DNA from: Calditrichia bacterium
GTDB taxonomy: Bacteria > Calditrichota > Calditrichia > RBG-13-44-9 > J075
DNA length: 64,000 nt
Assembly: GCA_020635015.1 (NCBI GenBank)
Contig: JACKAP010000015.1
Location: 62,001-126,000, forward strand
Direction: 5' to 3'
Part shown: positions 16,057 to 24,141 of the stretch, piece by piece
Position numbering within the stretch: the stretch's first letter is position 1
Layout of the letters: each line of letters begins with the position of its first letter
Made by a program: the position numbers and the translations under genes
The notes under the pieces: generated by a model
The model's database searches: none
The model's input: the letters and a program-made list of their open reading frames with translations, nothing else
What the model was told of the DNA's origin: nothing

Positions 16057-17008
16057 CATACTCACTCATCCCCTCCCGCAACGACCGCGGCCGAAAGCCC
16101 AACACCTTTCGTGCCCGGGTATTGTCGAAGCAAAACCGGCGCGATACGGCTGCCGGGCGTTCGACAATATCGATATTCGCACCAGTCAACTCCCGGATCA
16201 GGCGGGCGGCTTCCGCCACCGACACTTCCTCGCCGCTGCCGATGTGAAACAGCCGATCCGCTGCCGGAAGTTCACCGGAATTCGCTTGCAGCCAGGAAAG
16301 TGCCAGCAGCAGTGCTTCCGCCGCATCTTCGGCGTAGAGAAAATCGGAGGTACGGTTTCCCGGCGCTTCCAGCGGAGCGGGATTGCCGCTGAGACAATGG
16401 CGCACAAATTTGGCGATTACCCCGCTCTCCTTACCGGTTCCGTAAACCCCGGGAAACCGCAGGATCGCATCATGCAGCCCGGCGGAACGGCCGAAATAGC
16501 GGCAGGCCTCCTCGGCCAGCAGCACGCTGAAACCGTTCGGCTCTACCGGCGCAGCGGGATGCGTCTCGGCGACCGGCATGGTTTCCAGATGCTCGATATC
16601 GTAGACCATCATCGCCGATCCCTGAACCCAGACCGGCAATCCGAAGCCGCTCCCGAGGGCTGCCTGAAATAGATTGAGCGTACCTTCATAGTTGGTGCGG
16701 TAAGCTTCGGTTTCTTCCAGCGCGGGAAGGCGCTGAGCGGCGGGATCGGGGAAATAGCGCGCCACGGCGAGGTGGAACACGGCATCAAAGCGATTTGCGC
16801 GAAATAATTTCCGGCAGAATTCCCGGTCGGTAATATCACCCCGGAACAGCCGCAATCGGCCATGCTCCCGTAACGGTTTCAACAAAGCCGGGTGCTCCGC
16901 GCGGGAGAGTGCTGCCACCATGTGACCGTCTTCCAGCAGGCGGCGGCACAGCCGGTGGCCGATCAGCCCGTTGGCGCCGGTGACCAGGATCGACAGCGGC
17001 TGCATCAT
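16037..17008 (-). CDS. NAD-dependent epimerase/dehydratase family protein, catalytic dyad apparently lost
   Basis: A 323-residue extended short-chain dehydrogenase fold. The NAD-binding loop LVTGANGLIGHRLCRRLL is at the N-terminus, with FRGDITD and HLAVARYF in the expected places and a substrate-region RFPGVYGTG. The usual YxxxK catalytic motif (normally PYGxSKxxAE) reads PNGFSVLLAEEA here, so both Tyr and Lys are replaced. It may bind a sugar nucleotide without oxidising it, act as a reductase by another route, or be non-catalytic. The start overlaps the stop of the molybdopterin gene (ATGA), so the two are coupled. C-terminal NELMG and the stop lie inside a repeat island. Confidence 0.82.
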   Translation of the reverse strand: MMQPLSILVTGANGLIGHRLCRRLLEDGHMVAALSRAEHPALLKPLREHGRLRLFRGDITDREFCRKLFRANRFDAVFHLAVARYFPDPAAQRLPALEETEAYRTNYEGTLNLFQAALGSGFGLPVWVQGSAMMVYDIEHLETMPVAETHPAAPVEPNGFSVLLAEEACRYFGRSAGLHDAILRFPGVYGTGKESGVIAKFVRHCLSGNPAPLEAPGNRTSDFLYAEDAAEALLLALSWLQANSGELPAADRLFHIGSGEEVSVAEAARLIRELTGANIDIVERPAAVSRRFCFDNTRARKVLGFRPRSLREGMSEYVNELMG

Positions 17009-18234
17009 TCGGCCTGGATGATCAGACGGTGGATCGAATTATTGCCGTCGGCATTTTCCAGGGCGGTCAACTCATCCATCGGCTGCACGTTACCGGCGCT
17101 GTCGGTTGCCCGGGCGTAGACGCCGTACTTCCCTTCGGCATCCGGCACCTGCAGGTCAAACTCCCACTGGCACCACACGAACGGCGCGGGCCAGGGATTG
17201 GCGTTGATCCTCCCCAGCGCCTCGGAAAATGCCGTGCCATCGGAATCATCATAAGTCGGGCGGGCGGCGCTGCCGGGGCGGTCAAAAATCCGGGCATCTT
17301 GCCAGACGATGTTTCCGTCGGGCTCATTGCGCCCCTTCACCTTCACCAGACCAATCTCCACCCGTTCCACCGGATTGACCCCGCTGACCGCCACTCCCTG
17401 CACTGTGAACAATTTTCCCCGCGAGACTTTTTGGTAATTCACCGGATTGTAGATCCGCGAGTTGATTTGCAGCGGCGGAATGTCCGCCCAGGTAATCTCC
17501 GGCTCGGAGGAGCGCACCGGCCGCGACTCCCAATAGCCGTCAACCTCGTCGCGATCGCTGACCTCGATCTCCATCAGCGCTTTGGGGCTCTTCATGCCCA
17601 GCATGTCCGGCACCACCATGCGCACCGGGAAACCGTGGGCCAGGGAGCCGTCGCGGCGCTCGCTGAAAGGGATTCCGTTGAATTTATAAACCAGGTAGGC
17701 CGGGGTGGGATCGTCGTTGATGATGCGCGCTTTCAGATGATTGGTTGTGTATCCGTCATAACTGCGGAAATAGACCCGATTTGCCTGTGCCCAGTCGACA
17801 CCCAGTTCATTCTCCAGGTAGAAACGCAGCGGCACCCCGGAAAAGTAGCCGTTGCTCATCTGAAATCCTCCCGGGGTGTTGCCGACGCATTGAAAGGTCT
17901 GGAAAAAAGAAGCTTCCTCCGTCGGGTAGCGAGTGGCGATGTCATCGAAACTTAAGTTCGTTTCCTTGATGATGCTGCCGTTCACCGTTTGGGTCAGCTT
18001 CAGGCGCCAGGTGCTCAGGTCGAGGTCCGCCGGGCGGTACTCCCGGCCTTCAAAGAACTGAATGTAAAAACCGCCGGCTTCTTCCGGCAGATTCACCGGC
18101 GAACAGAAATTCAGCCCGATCGGATCAATGGTCGGTTCCACGCTGTTCCGGGTACAGCTGAAAAAACCGCTACCCGGCACGAAGATCAGCGCAGTTCCGC
18201 CGATGAAAAGCTTGATAAATTCTTTCCGGTCCAT
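17005..18234 (-). CDS. Sulfite-oxidase-family molybdopterin-dependent oxidoreductase
   Basis: A 409-residue exported protein. N-terminal MDRKEFIKLFIGGTALIFVP is a signal sequence with an RK rather than RR pair, so Tat export is possible but not proven. A later FFSC could be a weak lipobox. The Oxidored_molyb domain contains the Cys that ligates molybdenum in this family (C116, in TFQCVGNTPGG). SLAHGFPVRMVVPDMLGMK is the typical HG-x-P-x-R-x3-P segment. The C-terminal third (VQGVAVSGVNPVERVEIG) is the Ig-like Mo-co dimerisation domain. It should oxidise or reduce a small substrate at the cell envelope. The electron partner is not encoded next to it. RBS GGGAGAA precedes ATG 18234. Confidence 0.87.
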   Translation of the reverse strand: MDRKEFIKLFIGGTALIFVPGSGFFSCTRNSVEPTIDPIGLNFCSPVNLPEEAGGFYIQFFEGREYRPADLDLSTWRLKLTQTVNGSIIKETNLSFDDIATRYPTEEASFFQTFQCVGNTPGGFQMSNGYFSGVPLRFYLENELGVDWAQANRVYFRSYDGYTTNHLKARIINDDPTPAYLVYKFNGIPFSERRDGSLAHGFPVRMVVPDMLGMKSPKALMEIEVSDRDEVDGYWESRPVRSSEPEITWADIPPLQINSRIYNPVNYQKVSRGKLFTVQGVAVSGVNPVERVEIGLVKVKGRNEPDGNIVWQDARIFDRPGSAARPTYDDSDGTAFSEALGRINANPWPAPFVWCQWEFDLQVPDAEGKYGVYARATDSAGNVQPMDELTALENADGNNSIHRLIIQAE

Positions 18235-18263
18235 AATAAGTTCTCCCGACTACAGGTTTTAAT

Positions 18264-19073
18264 TCAGCGTTTAATGGCGATCCCGACAAAGACCTCAGTC
18301 GTTTTGGGGATATTCTCTCCCGCGGTGGTGCTCAGATAAGTCACATCGAGATCGATATGCGGGCTCAACAGCAGAATAACCCCGCCCCCCAGGCGGGTTT
18401 TTTCCTGGGACAGCGGAAAGCCGAAAAGGTTACTCTCTCCCGTCGCAGAACGGGTGCTGGTGATGCCGTTGATCAAAAAGCGCAGCAGAAAATCGTTTAG
18501 TACCGTATAACCTGCCTCGAAATTATACTGGATCTCGTCGACAAAATCCCCCCCGCGGAAGCGGTAGCCGACATCTCCGGTCAGGTAAGCGGGCACCGGG
18601 TAGAGCGACAGGCCCAACAGCAGCTTGGCGTCGAAATCGGTCTCACCGTTGCCCAGGGGAGGGATATCGGCAATTTCGTACCCCAGCGGAATTTTCGCGC
18701 CGCCCAGCAGCGAGGCCACCACCGGCCGGGCCAGGAACTGATATTTGGCCTGGAGCTCCAGGTCGCCGCTGAAATAGCCCGAGGTTTCGCCGCGCAGGAA
18801 ATTGGCCTCGTTGACCGAATGCTTGAAGAAGGGGGTGCTGAGAACCAGGGTTGCCCGGTTGGTCAAGCCGTATTCGCCATAGAAATAAAGCGCATTGTCT
18901 TCGAAAAGCGCCGGGGAATTGTTGCCGAAAATGCGGTTGGCATCGGAATAGATATAAGTCAGCTTGGTGTAATAATGCCCTTTTTGCTGCGCCCAGGCGC
19001 CGGCGTAGAGGGGAGTGCCGATGATCATCGTGCTCAGGCAGAAAATCAGCAACAATTTAAACTTCCGACCCAT
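18264..19073 (-). CDS. Outer-membrane beta-barrel-like protein
   Basis: A 269-residue protein with a Sec signal peptide (FKLLLIFCLSTMIIGTPLYAGAWA) and alternating amphipathic strands throughout (HYYTKLTYIYSDANRIF, LYFYGEYGLTNRATLVLS, DLELQAKYQFL). It ends in the hydrophobic/aromatic alternation VFVGIAIKR. It resembles the porin-like MetA/phenol-degradation outer-membrane family, a moderate call. It lies 30 bp upstream of the molybdopterin oxidoreductase on the same strand with a strong GGGAGG ribosome-binding site, so the pair probably form a transcription unit. It may provide passage of the oxidoreductase substrate, which is speculative. Confidence 0.7.
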   Translation of the reverse strand: MGRKFKLLLIFCLSTMIIGTPLYAGAWAQQKGHYYTKLTYIYSDANRIFGNNSPALFEDNALYFYGEYGLTNRATLVLSTPFFKHSVNEANFLRGETSGYFSGDLELQAKYQFLARPVVASLLGGAKIPLGYEIADIPPLGNGETDFDAKLLLGLSLYPVPAYLTGDVGYRFRGGDFVDEIQYNFEAGYTVLNDFLLRFLINGITSTRSATGESNLFGFPLSQEKTRLGGGVILLLSPHIDLDVTYLSTTAGENIPKTTEVFVGIAIKR

Positions 19074-19089
19074 CCGGAATCCTCCCGGT

Positions 19090-19180
19090 TAGTTAGTTGT
19101 CAGTTGTCAGTTGTCAGTTGTTTTTTTGAAGAGAACCAGCTTTCATCGGTGTTTATCCGTGAAAATCCGTGGCTAAAACC
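19090..19180. repeat. GTTGTCA heptamer array and partial repeat arms
   Basis: About five tandem GTTGTCA heptamers (19090-19122) end in a T run, followed by ATCCGTGAAAATCCGTGG words. It lies immediately upstream of the outer-membrane protein gene on the minus strand, so it is probably part of the promoter or leader of that gene. Confidence 0.75.
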
Positions 19181-19297
19181 CAACATGTAGTTCGCATTAC
19201 TTGCAAGTGGATATTAAGAGCGGAAGTTCACAAAACCATCACGTGAATCTAATTGATTTCTTGTTTCTGCGGATCCATCAAAGCCGTATATTGCTTC

Positions 19298-19582
19298 ATG
19301 AAAGACTGGCACCTTTACATTATCCGCTGCCATGACGGCTCACTTTATACCGGGGTAACGATCGATGTGGAGCGGCGTTTCCGGGAGCACCAGGCTCAGG
19401 GTAGAAAATGCGCCAAATATCTGAAAGGAAAAGCGCCGCTGGCGCTGGTATTCCAGATCTGCATCGGGGAGAAGCGGAAAGCCTATCAGCTTGAATGGCA
19501 CATCAAACAGCTCCCCCGGCCTAAAAAGGAAGCCTTGCTGCAGGGCAAGATTACGCTGGGCACACTTTTTGAACAAAAATAA
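19298..19582 (+). CDS. GIY-YIG nuclease-like protein (UPF0213 type)
   Basis: From the ATG at 19298 the product is 94 residues, the usual size of single-domain GIY-YIG proteins of the YhbQ type. The two core strands read WHLYIIRC and SLYTGVT. The catalytic Arg helix is DVERRFREHQ and the metal-binding Glu is in KAYQLEWHIKQLPRPKK. These proteins are structure- or repeat-associated endonucleases of unclear cellular role. The upstream in-frame ATG at 19253 would add a non-conserved extension. It is monocistronic, followed by the cold-shock gene's own promoter region. Confidence 0.85.
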   Translation: MKDWHLYIIRCHDGSLYTGVTIDVERRFREHQAQGRKCAKYLKGKAPLALVFQICIGEKRKAYQLEWHIKQLPRPKKEALLQGKITLGTLFEQK

Positions 19583-19592
19583 TATTTATTTC

Positions 19593-19621
19593 TTGACAAA
19601 AACACCGGAGCAATCTAACTT
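19593..19621 (+). promoter_or_regulatory. Possible sigma-70-like promoter of the cold-shock gene
   Basis: TTGACA at 19593-19598 and a weak TAACTT at 19616-19621 are spaced by 17 bp, about 108 bp ahead of the cold-shock ATG. A long 5' UTR would be in keeping with cold-shock genes. The -10 match is poor and the promoter consensus of this lineage may differ. Confidence 0.3.
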
Positions 19622-19728
19622 AGTGCGCTTTTTAGGAATTCAAGCCTGCCTTAATTGTTTAATCCAGTCTTAGAATCCCCTAAAGTAACTAATTGTTGTA
19701 ATGTTTTCATGCAGAAGGAGTACTATTA

Positions 19729-19941
19729 ATGTCTGATCGTATCAATGGCGTTGTTAAATGGTTCAATGACAGCAAAGGTTATGGTTTCATTTCCAGCGCT
19801 GACGGCGAAGATGTATTTGTGCACTACAGCTCGATTCGCGAGACCGGCGGTTTCCGCTCTCTGGAAGAAGGCCAAAAAGTCGAATTCACCAGAGGTGAAG
19901 GCAAAAAAGGCCCCCAGGCACAGGACGTCGTCGCCATCTAA
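19729..19941 (+). CDS. Cold-shock protein, CspA family
   Basis: A 70-residue single OB-fold cold-shock domain, the standard family length. RNP1 is KGYGFIS (about residues 16-22) and RNP2 is VFVHYSS (28-34), with the leading GVVKWFNDSKG. It binds single-stranded RNA/DNA and acts as an RNA chaperone in the cytoplasm. AGAAGGAG precedes the ATG at optimal distance. A long upstream region from a putative promoter near 19593 and a strong rho-independent terminator at 20031 make it a complete single-gene unit. Codon use is that of an expressed gene, and the call is secure. Confidence 0.97.
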   Translation: MSDRINGVVKWFNDSKGYGFISSADGEDVFVHYSSIRETGGFRSLEEGQKVEFTRGEGKKGPQAQDVVAI

Positions 19942-20030
19942 GGCAGCGCCTGTAATTTCTATCAAGTATTCATGAGTCTGTGACAATAAGTGTTTTAATC
20001 GACCGATTTGACTTTGCTTGATAATTTTCC

Positions 20031-20076
20031 CAACCCGGCAGATCAACGTGTAACGTTTCTGCCGGGTTGTTTTTTT
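20031..20076 (+). terminator. Rho-independent terminator downstream of the cold-shock gene
   Basis: An 11-bp perfect stem, CAACCCGGCAG (20031-20041) with CTGCCGGGTTG (20059-20069), has a 17-nt loop and is followed directly by seven T residues (20070-20076). It lies 90 bp after the stop codon. Confidence 0.9.
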
Positions 20077-20087
20077 GCTGGATGCTG

Positions 20088-20200
20088 GATGTTTGCCGGC
20101 TGTGCCGGCGATGTTTGCTCGCTCTCGCTCGCGATGTTTGCTCGCTCTCGCTCGCGATATTTGTTCGCTTCGCGAACGATGTTTACGCTCCGCGCGTTAT
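20088..20200. repeat. Array of constant GATGTTT alternating with variable GC-rich words
   Basis: GATGTTT (once GATATTT) recurs at 20088, 20110, 20133, 20156 and 20178, a period of 22-23 bp. Between copies sit different GC-rich words: GCCGGCTGTGCCGGC, GCTCGCTCTCGCTCGC twice, and GTTCGCTTCGCGAAC, followed by ACGCTCCGCGCG. Two of the words are perfect mini inverted repeats. After the array, 20290-20335 carries CATCCAG and three ATCCTTT heptamers. No coding potential seen. Confidence 0.8.
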
Positions 20201-20354
20201 TCGGCAGCGACGTTGGCAGCCCCCCGCCGGAGATTGCCGCGCCGCCAAAACCGCGGCTCGCAATGATAACCCCCTAAAACCCCATTACCATCCAGCATCC
20301 AGAATCTTTATCCTTTATCCTTTATCCTTTTATCGGGATTATCTACCGCTCGCT

Positions 20355-21278
20355 TTACACTTCCTCATCAAACCCTTCCCATACATCAAACCAGTACGCC
20401 AGGTATTTCCATTCGCCCCAATCGGTATAGATTTGCTGTGCTTCCGCGTCGCTCGGCTGCGTGTTCGGAAAATATTTCTTCGCGACAAACTGGCGGAAGA
20501 CGCTGTCTACCGCTAACTCATCGTGGCGGCCGAGCAGCATCAGCAGGGTGGCAGCAGCGTAATTACCGACACCTTTCACGGCCAGCAGGCGTTTTTTCAT
20601 TTCGGGTGTCGTTATCGCCCGGTCCCAAAAGCTGCGTAAATCCAACTCCCCATCAACGATCCTTCGGGCCAGCGTATACACATATTCGGCACGGTAGCCC
20701 AGGCGCACGGTTGCGCTAAAATCTTCCAGCGGCACCGCCGCAATCGCTTCCGCAGTTGGAAATGCTTTATGAGTTGGATCGCCGGCAAAACTGTCCCCGT
20801 AAGCCTCCACCAGCCCTTCCACCATCCGCTTGGTGCCGCCCCACTGGATGTTGGTGGTGCAGAGGGTCTTCACAATGTCTTCAAACAATCCCGGTGAGCG
20901 CAGCAGTCGCCCCAATCCCTGCCCGAGCTTCTCCCAGCGGCCCCCCTTACGGCGGCAGAGTTCATAAAAATCATGAAACGCCTCATCAACCCGGAACATG
21001 TGCCCCACCAGATCGAGCAGGATTTTCTGCTCCCCGGCGGACAATGTCCCGGGATGCTCAACGGCGATATGGATCTCCGGCTGTGCCACGGTACCGGTTC
21101 CCCGGACCGTCAGACGCACCACCTTGCCATCCGGCAGCCTTTCAATCCGCTGCAGGATCTGTTTTTGCGCATCCCAGCGGTTCGGCAGCAGCACCACCCA
21201 GCCGTGGGAATAGGCGGTGGCGGCAAAATGGAACGGTCCCTGTGGGTGGATGGTGAGATGGGTGGTGTGGATCTTCAT
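20355..21278 (-). CDS. DNA-3-methyladenine glycosylase-like HhH-GPD protein
   Basis: A 307-residue AlkA-like protein. An N-terminal beta domain (HPQGPFHFAATAYSHGWVVLLPNRW) precedes the helix-hairpin-helix-GPD fold. The hairpin is LLAVKGVGNYAAATLLMLLG and the catalytic Asp is in ELAVDSVFRQFVAKK. It should excise alkylated or damaged bases in base-excision repair. CCGGGAGC lies just before the ATG. The gene is convergent with the cold-shock gene and its terminator. AlkA-type substrate choice (3-methyladenine versus 8-oxoguanine) is not certain from sequence. Confidence 0.85.
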   Translation of the reverse strand: MKIHTTHLTIHPQGPFHFAATAYSHGWVVLLPNRWDAQKQILQRIERLPDGKVVRLTVRGTGTVAQPEIHIAVEHPGTLSAGEQKILLDLVGHMFRVDEAFHDFYELCRRKGGRWEKLGQGLGRLLRSPGLFEDIVKTLCTTNIQWGGTKRMVEGLVEAYGDSFAGDPTHKAFPTAEAIAAVPLEDFSATVRLGYRAEYVYTLARRIVDGELDLRSFWDRAITTPEMKKRLLAVKGVGNYAAATLLMLLGRHDELAVDSVFRQFVAKKYFPNTQPSDAEAQQIYTDWGEWKYLAYWFDVWEGFDEEV

Positions 21279-21389
21279 GGTGCTCCCGGTTTAGTGAAAA
21301 CTGAAAAATTTTTACTCCCGAACCCCCAGTGAATTATTCCGTAAAAAAATTTGCTACTCATTGCATCATCATTTTCCCGGGAGCCTGCC

Positions 21390-23807
21390 ATGTTCAAAAA
21401 CTACCTCAAATCCGCTTACCGCAATTTGCTCAAAACCCGGCTGTTCTCCTTCATCAACATCATGGGACTGGCAGTCGGAATGGCCGCCGGCCTGCTGATC
21501 TTACATTACGTGATTTTTGAAAAAAGTTTTGACAACTTTCACCAAGCCAGCGATCGGGTCTACCGTCTGCGCTACGAGCGCATCGGGGTGGACGGCAGCG
21601 GTGCGGTGCGCTTCGCTTCCTGCTGCCCCCCCGCCGGCAAGCTGATCCGCGAGCGCTACAGCCAGGTGGAAAATTTAGGGCGGATGCTGAAATATGCCGC
21701 CGCGGTATCCTACCAGGACCGCCGGTTTATCGAAAACCGAATGTTCTTCGCCGAGCCGGAGCTGTTCGAGGTGCTGCAGTTCGAATTCCGGTCCGGCGAT
21801 CCGGCGGAGGGGATTTCCCAGCCGAACAAGGCCTTCATGTCGGAATCGACCGCCCGCAAATATTTCGGTGATGAAGATCCGCTCGGCAAGGTGTTCAGCG
21901 TCGATCAAAAAACCGATTACGAAGTGAGCGGGGTGTTCCGCGACCTGCCGGCCAATTCCCATTTGAAAGCCGACATCCTCCTGGCCTGGGAAAACCTGAT
22001 CACCCTCTACGGCCCGGAATTCCAGGATGCCTGGGGGCATACCGGTGTCTACACCTATCTGCGCCTGAAGCCCGGCACCGACATCCCGGCATTTGAAGCT
22101 CAATTAGCGGAACTGGTCGAAGCAGAATTCGGCGAGGCGCTGAAACATTACAATCTGGTGATGAACCTGCCGCTGCAGCCGCTACGCGACATCCACCTCA
22201 GCTCCCATTTCATGCAGGAATATGAACTGAACGGCGAGCTTGACACGGTCAATTTTTTGCTGATTATCGCGGCTTTCATCATCATCATGGCCTGGGTCAA
22301 TTACGTTAATCTTTCCACCGCCCGCACCCTCACCCGCGCCCGGGAGGTCGGCCTGCGCAAGGTAGCCGGCGCCACCCGCGGCCAACTGATGGGACAATTC
22401 TTCCTGGAGACCCTGCTGATCAACCTGGCCGCACTGATATTGGCATTGGGACTGATTGCACTGGCATTGCCGCTGTTCCACGCGCTTACCGGCATTCCTC
22501 TGTCTCATACCATCTGGGCGCAGGGCTGGTTTGGGCCGGCCATCCTGATCCTGCTGGCAGCAGGTATTTTACTCTCCGGTCTCTATCCGGTCACCGTGAT
22601 GAGTTCCTTCCAGCCGGCGGCAGTGCTCAAAGGCAAGTTGGGCGGAACCGGCAGCGGGATCAATCTCCGCAAAGCGCTGGTAGTATTCCAGTTTGTGATC
22701 GCCGTGATCTTGCTCTCCGGCACCTTCACGGTCTACCGACAGCTGGCCTTCATGCAGCAGCATGATCTGGGATTCGATATGGATCAAACCCTGGTGATCA
22801 AGGCGCCGCGGGTGCGTGATGAATTGTATGGCGAAAAATTTGCGACTTTCAAAAAGACCTTGCTGGTGCATAGCGCGGTCAAAAACATCTCCCACGCCAC
22901 CGACGTGCCGGGACGGCAGATCTGGTGGGATGCCGGCGCGATCCATAAGGAGGGCGAGGATGCCAGCAAGGGGAAGAATTACCAGATTGTGGGGATCGAT
23001 GCGGATTATATCGATCTATTTGATCTAAAACTGGTTGCCGGGCGGAATTTCTCGCCGGACGCCCCCGCCGATAAGGAGGCATTGATCCTGAACGAAACTG
23101 CGGTTCGCTGGATGGGTTTTGACAGCCCGGAAGATGCGGTCGGAGGACGAGTCGATTATTGGGGCAATATTTTTACCATCATCGGAGTCTTGCAGGATTA
23201 TCACCAACAGTCGCTCAAGGCAGAATTTGAATCCCATCTCTACCGCTACCTGCCCACCGGCCGCGACGTGCGGGGGGTGTTTGCGGTCAAGTTATCCGGA
23301 CAGGATATCCCGGCGTCCGTCGCACTGATCAAAAGCCGCTATGACGAATTTTTCCCGGGAAATCCCTTCGATTATTTTTTCCTGGATGAATATTATGATC
23401 AGCAATATCATTCCGACCGCCTGTTTGGGCAGGTTTTCACCCTGTTTGCCGGACTGGCGATTTTCATCACCGCGCTGGGCATCTTCGGCCTGGCGGCGTT
23501 CAGCGCCACCCAGCGTACCAGGGAAATCGGCATCCGCAAGGTGCTTGGCGCCGACATCCCCCGCATCGTGCTGCTGCTGAGCCGGGATGTGTTGATCCTG
23601 CTGGCGCTGTCCTGCATCATCGCTCTGCCGCTGTTGTGGTTTGGCCTGAACGGCTGGCTGGAGGGCTTTGCCACCCGCATGGCGCTGCACAGCGGGTTAT
23701 TTATTTTCCCGATGCTGATCGTCGCCGGGATCACCCTGTTGACCGTCGGCTACCAGACGGTGAAGGCCGCCCGGGGGAATCCGGTGGAGGCGTTGAAGTA
23801 TGAATGA
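21390..23807 (+). CDS. MacB/FtsX-type ABC transporter permease
   Basis: From the ATG at 21390 (CCCGGGAG upstream) the protein is 805 residues. It shows the tandem arrangement typical of large Bacteroidota-type permeases: a first TM (FINIMGLAVGMAAGLLILHYV), a MacB_PCD periplasmic core, three TM helices with the FtsX signature (TRAREVGLRKVAGATRGQLMGQ), a second PCD, and a second FtsX block (RTREIGIRKVLGADIPRIVL) ending in ARGNPVEALKYE. No ATPase gene is adjacent, so it must share an ATPase encoded elsewhere. Such systems export or mechanically transmit to envelope substrates. It is a paralogue of the next gene. A 7-bp tandem array starts at the base after its stop codon. Confidence 0.9.
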   Translation: MFKNYLKSAYRNLLKTRLFSFINIMGLAVGMAAGLLILHYVIFEKSFDNFHQASDRVYRLRYERIGVDGSGAVRFASCCPPAGKLIRERYSQVENLGRMLKYAAAVSYQDRRFIENRMFFAEPELFEVLQFEFRSGDPAEGISQPNKAFMSESTARKYFGDEDPLGKVFSVDQKTDYEVSGVFRDLPANSHLKADILLAWENLITLYGPEFQDAWGHTGVYTYLRLKPGTDIPAFEAQLAELVEAEFGEALKHYNLVMNLPLQPLRDIHLSSHFMQEYELNGELDTVNFLLIIAAFIIIMAWVNYVNLSTARTLTRAREVGLRKVAGATRGQLMGQFFLETLLINLAALILALGLIALALPLFHALTGIPLSHTIWAQGWFGPAILILLAAGILLSGLYPVTVMSSFQPAAVLKGKLGGTGSGINLRKALVVFQFVIAVILLSGTFTVYRQLAFMQQHDLGFDMDQTLVIKAPRVRDELYGEKFATFKKTLLVHSAVKNISHATDVPGRQIWWDAGAIHKEGEDASKGKNYQIVGIDADYIDLFDLKLVAGRNFSPDAPADKEALILNETAVRWMGFDSPEDAVGGRVDYWGNIFTIIGVLQDYHQQSLKAEFESHLYRYLPTGRDVRGVFAVKLSGQDIPASVALIKSRYDEFFPGNPFDYFFLDEYYDQQYHSDRLFGQVFTLFAGLAIFITALGIFGLAAFSATQRTREIGIRKVLGADIPRIVLLLSRDVLILLALSCIIALPLLWFGLNGWLEGFATRMALHSGLFIFPMLIVAGITLLTVGYQTVKAARGNPVEALKYE

Positions 23808-24091
23808 GCTGAGGGCTGAGGGCTGAGGGCTGAGGGCTGAGGGCTGAGGGCTGAGGGCTGAGGGCTGAGGGCTGAGGGCTGAGGGCTGAGGGATGAGGGC
23901 TGAGGGCTGAGGGCTGAGGGATGAGGGCTGAGGGCTGAGGGATGAGGGAAATTAATTTGTAAATGCTTGACAGCAATACTTTTTAAAAGATTTCTTTCGC
24001 CCTTCGCCCTTCGCCCTTCGCCCTTCGCCCTTCGCCCTTCGCCCTTCGCCCTTCGCCCTTCGCCCTTCGCCCTTCGCCCTTCGCCCTTCGC
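23808..24091. repeat. Two long heptamer arrays: GCTGAGG x20 and TTCGCCC x13-14
   Basis: Twenty uninterrupted 7-bp units run from 23808 to 23947, mostly GCTGAGG with a few GATGAGG variants, starting at the base after the TGA of the permease gene. After an AT-rich spacer (GAAATTAATTTG and onwards) about 13.7 units of TTCGCCC run from 23996 to 24091. Together they fill the gap between the two permease genes, and no gene is seen in the gap. Confidence 0.95.
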
Positions 24092-24141
24092 AATCAATTT
24101 ATGGTTCAACAGATGTCATATTAAGCGAATGGAAAAACGTC

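Noticed and set aside
20088..20200. CRISPR-like or iteron origin at the GATGTTT array
   Set aside because: The period is too short for CRISPR, and no replication gene or DnaA-box cluster is nearby.
23808..24109. Long frames through the GCTGAGG and TTCGCCC arrays on both strands
   Set aside because: Heptamer repeats are open in many frames because they contain few stop triplets. The translations are pure periodic peptides (SALSPQP, GEGRRAK) with no RBS or domain.
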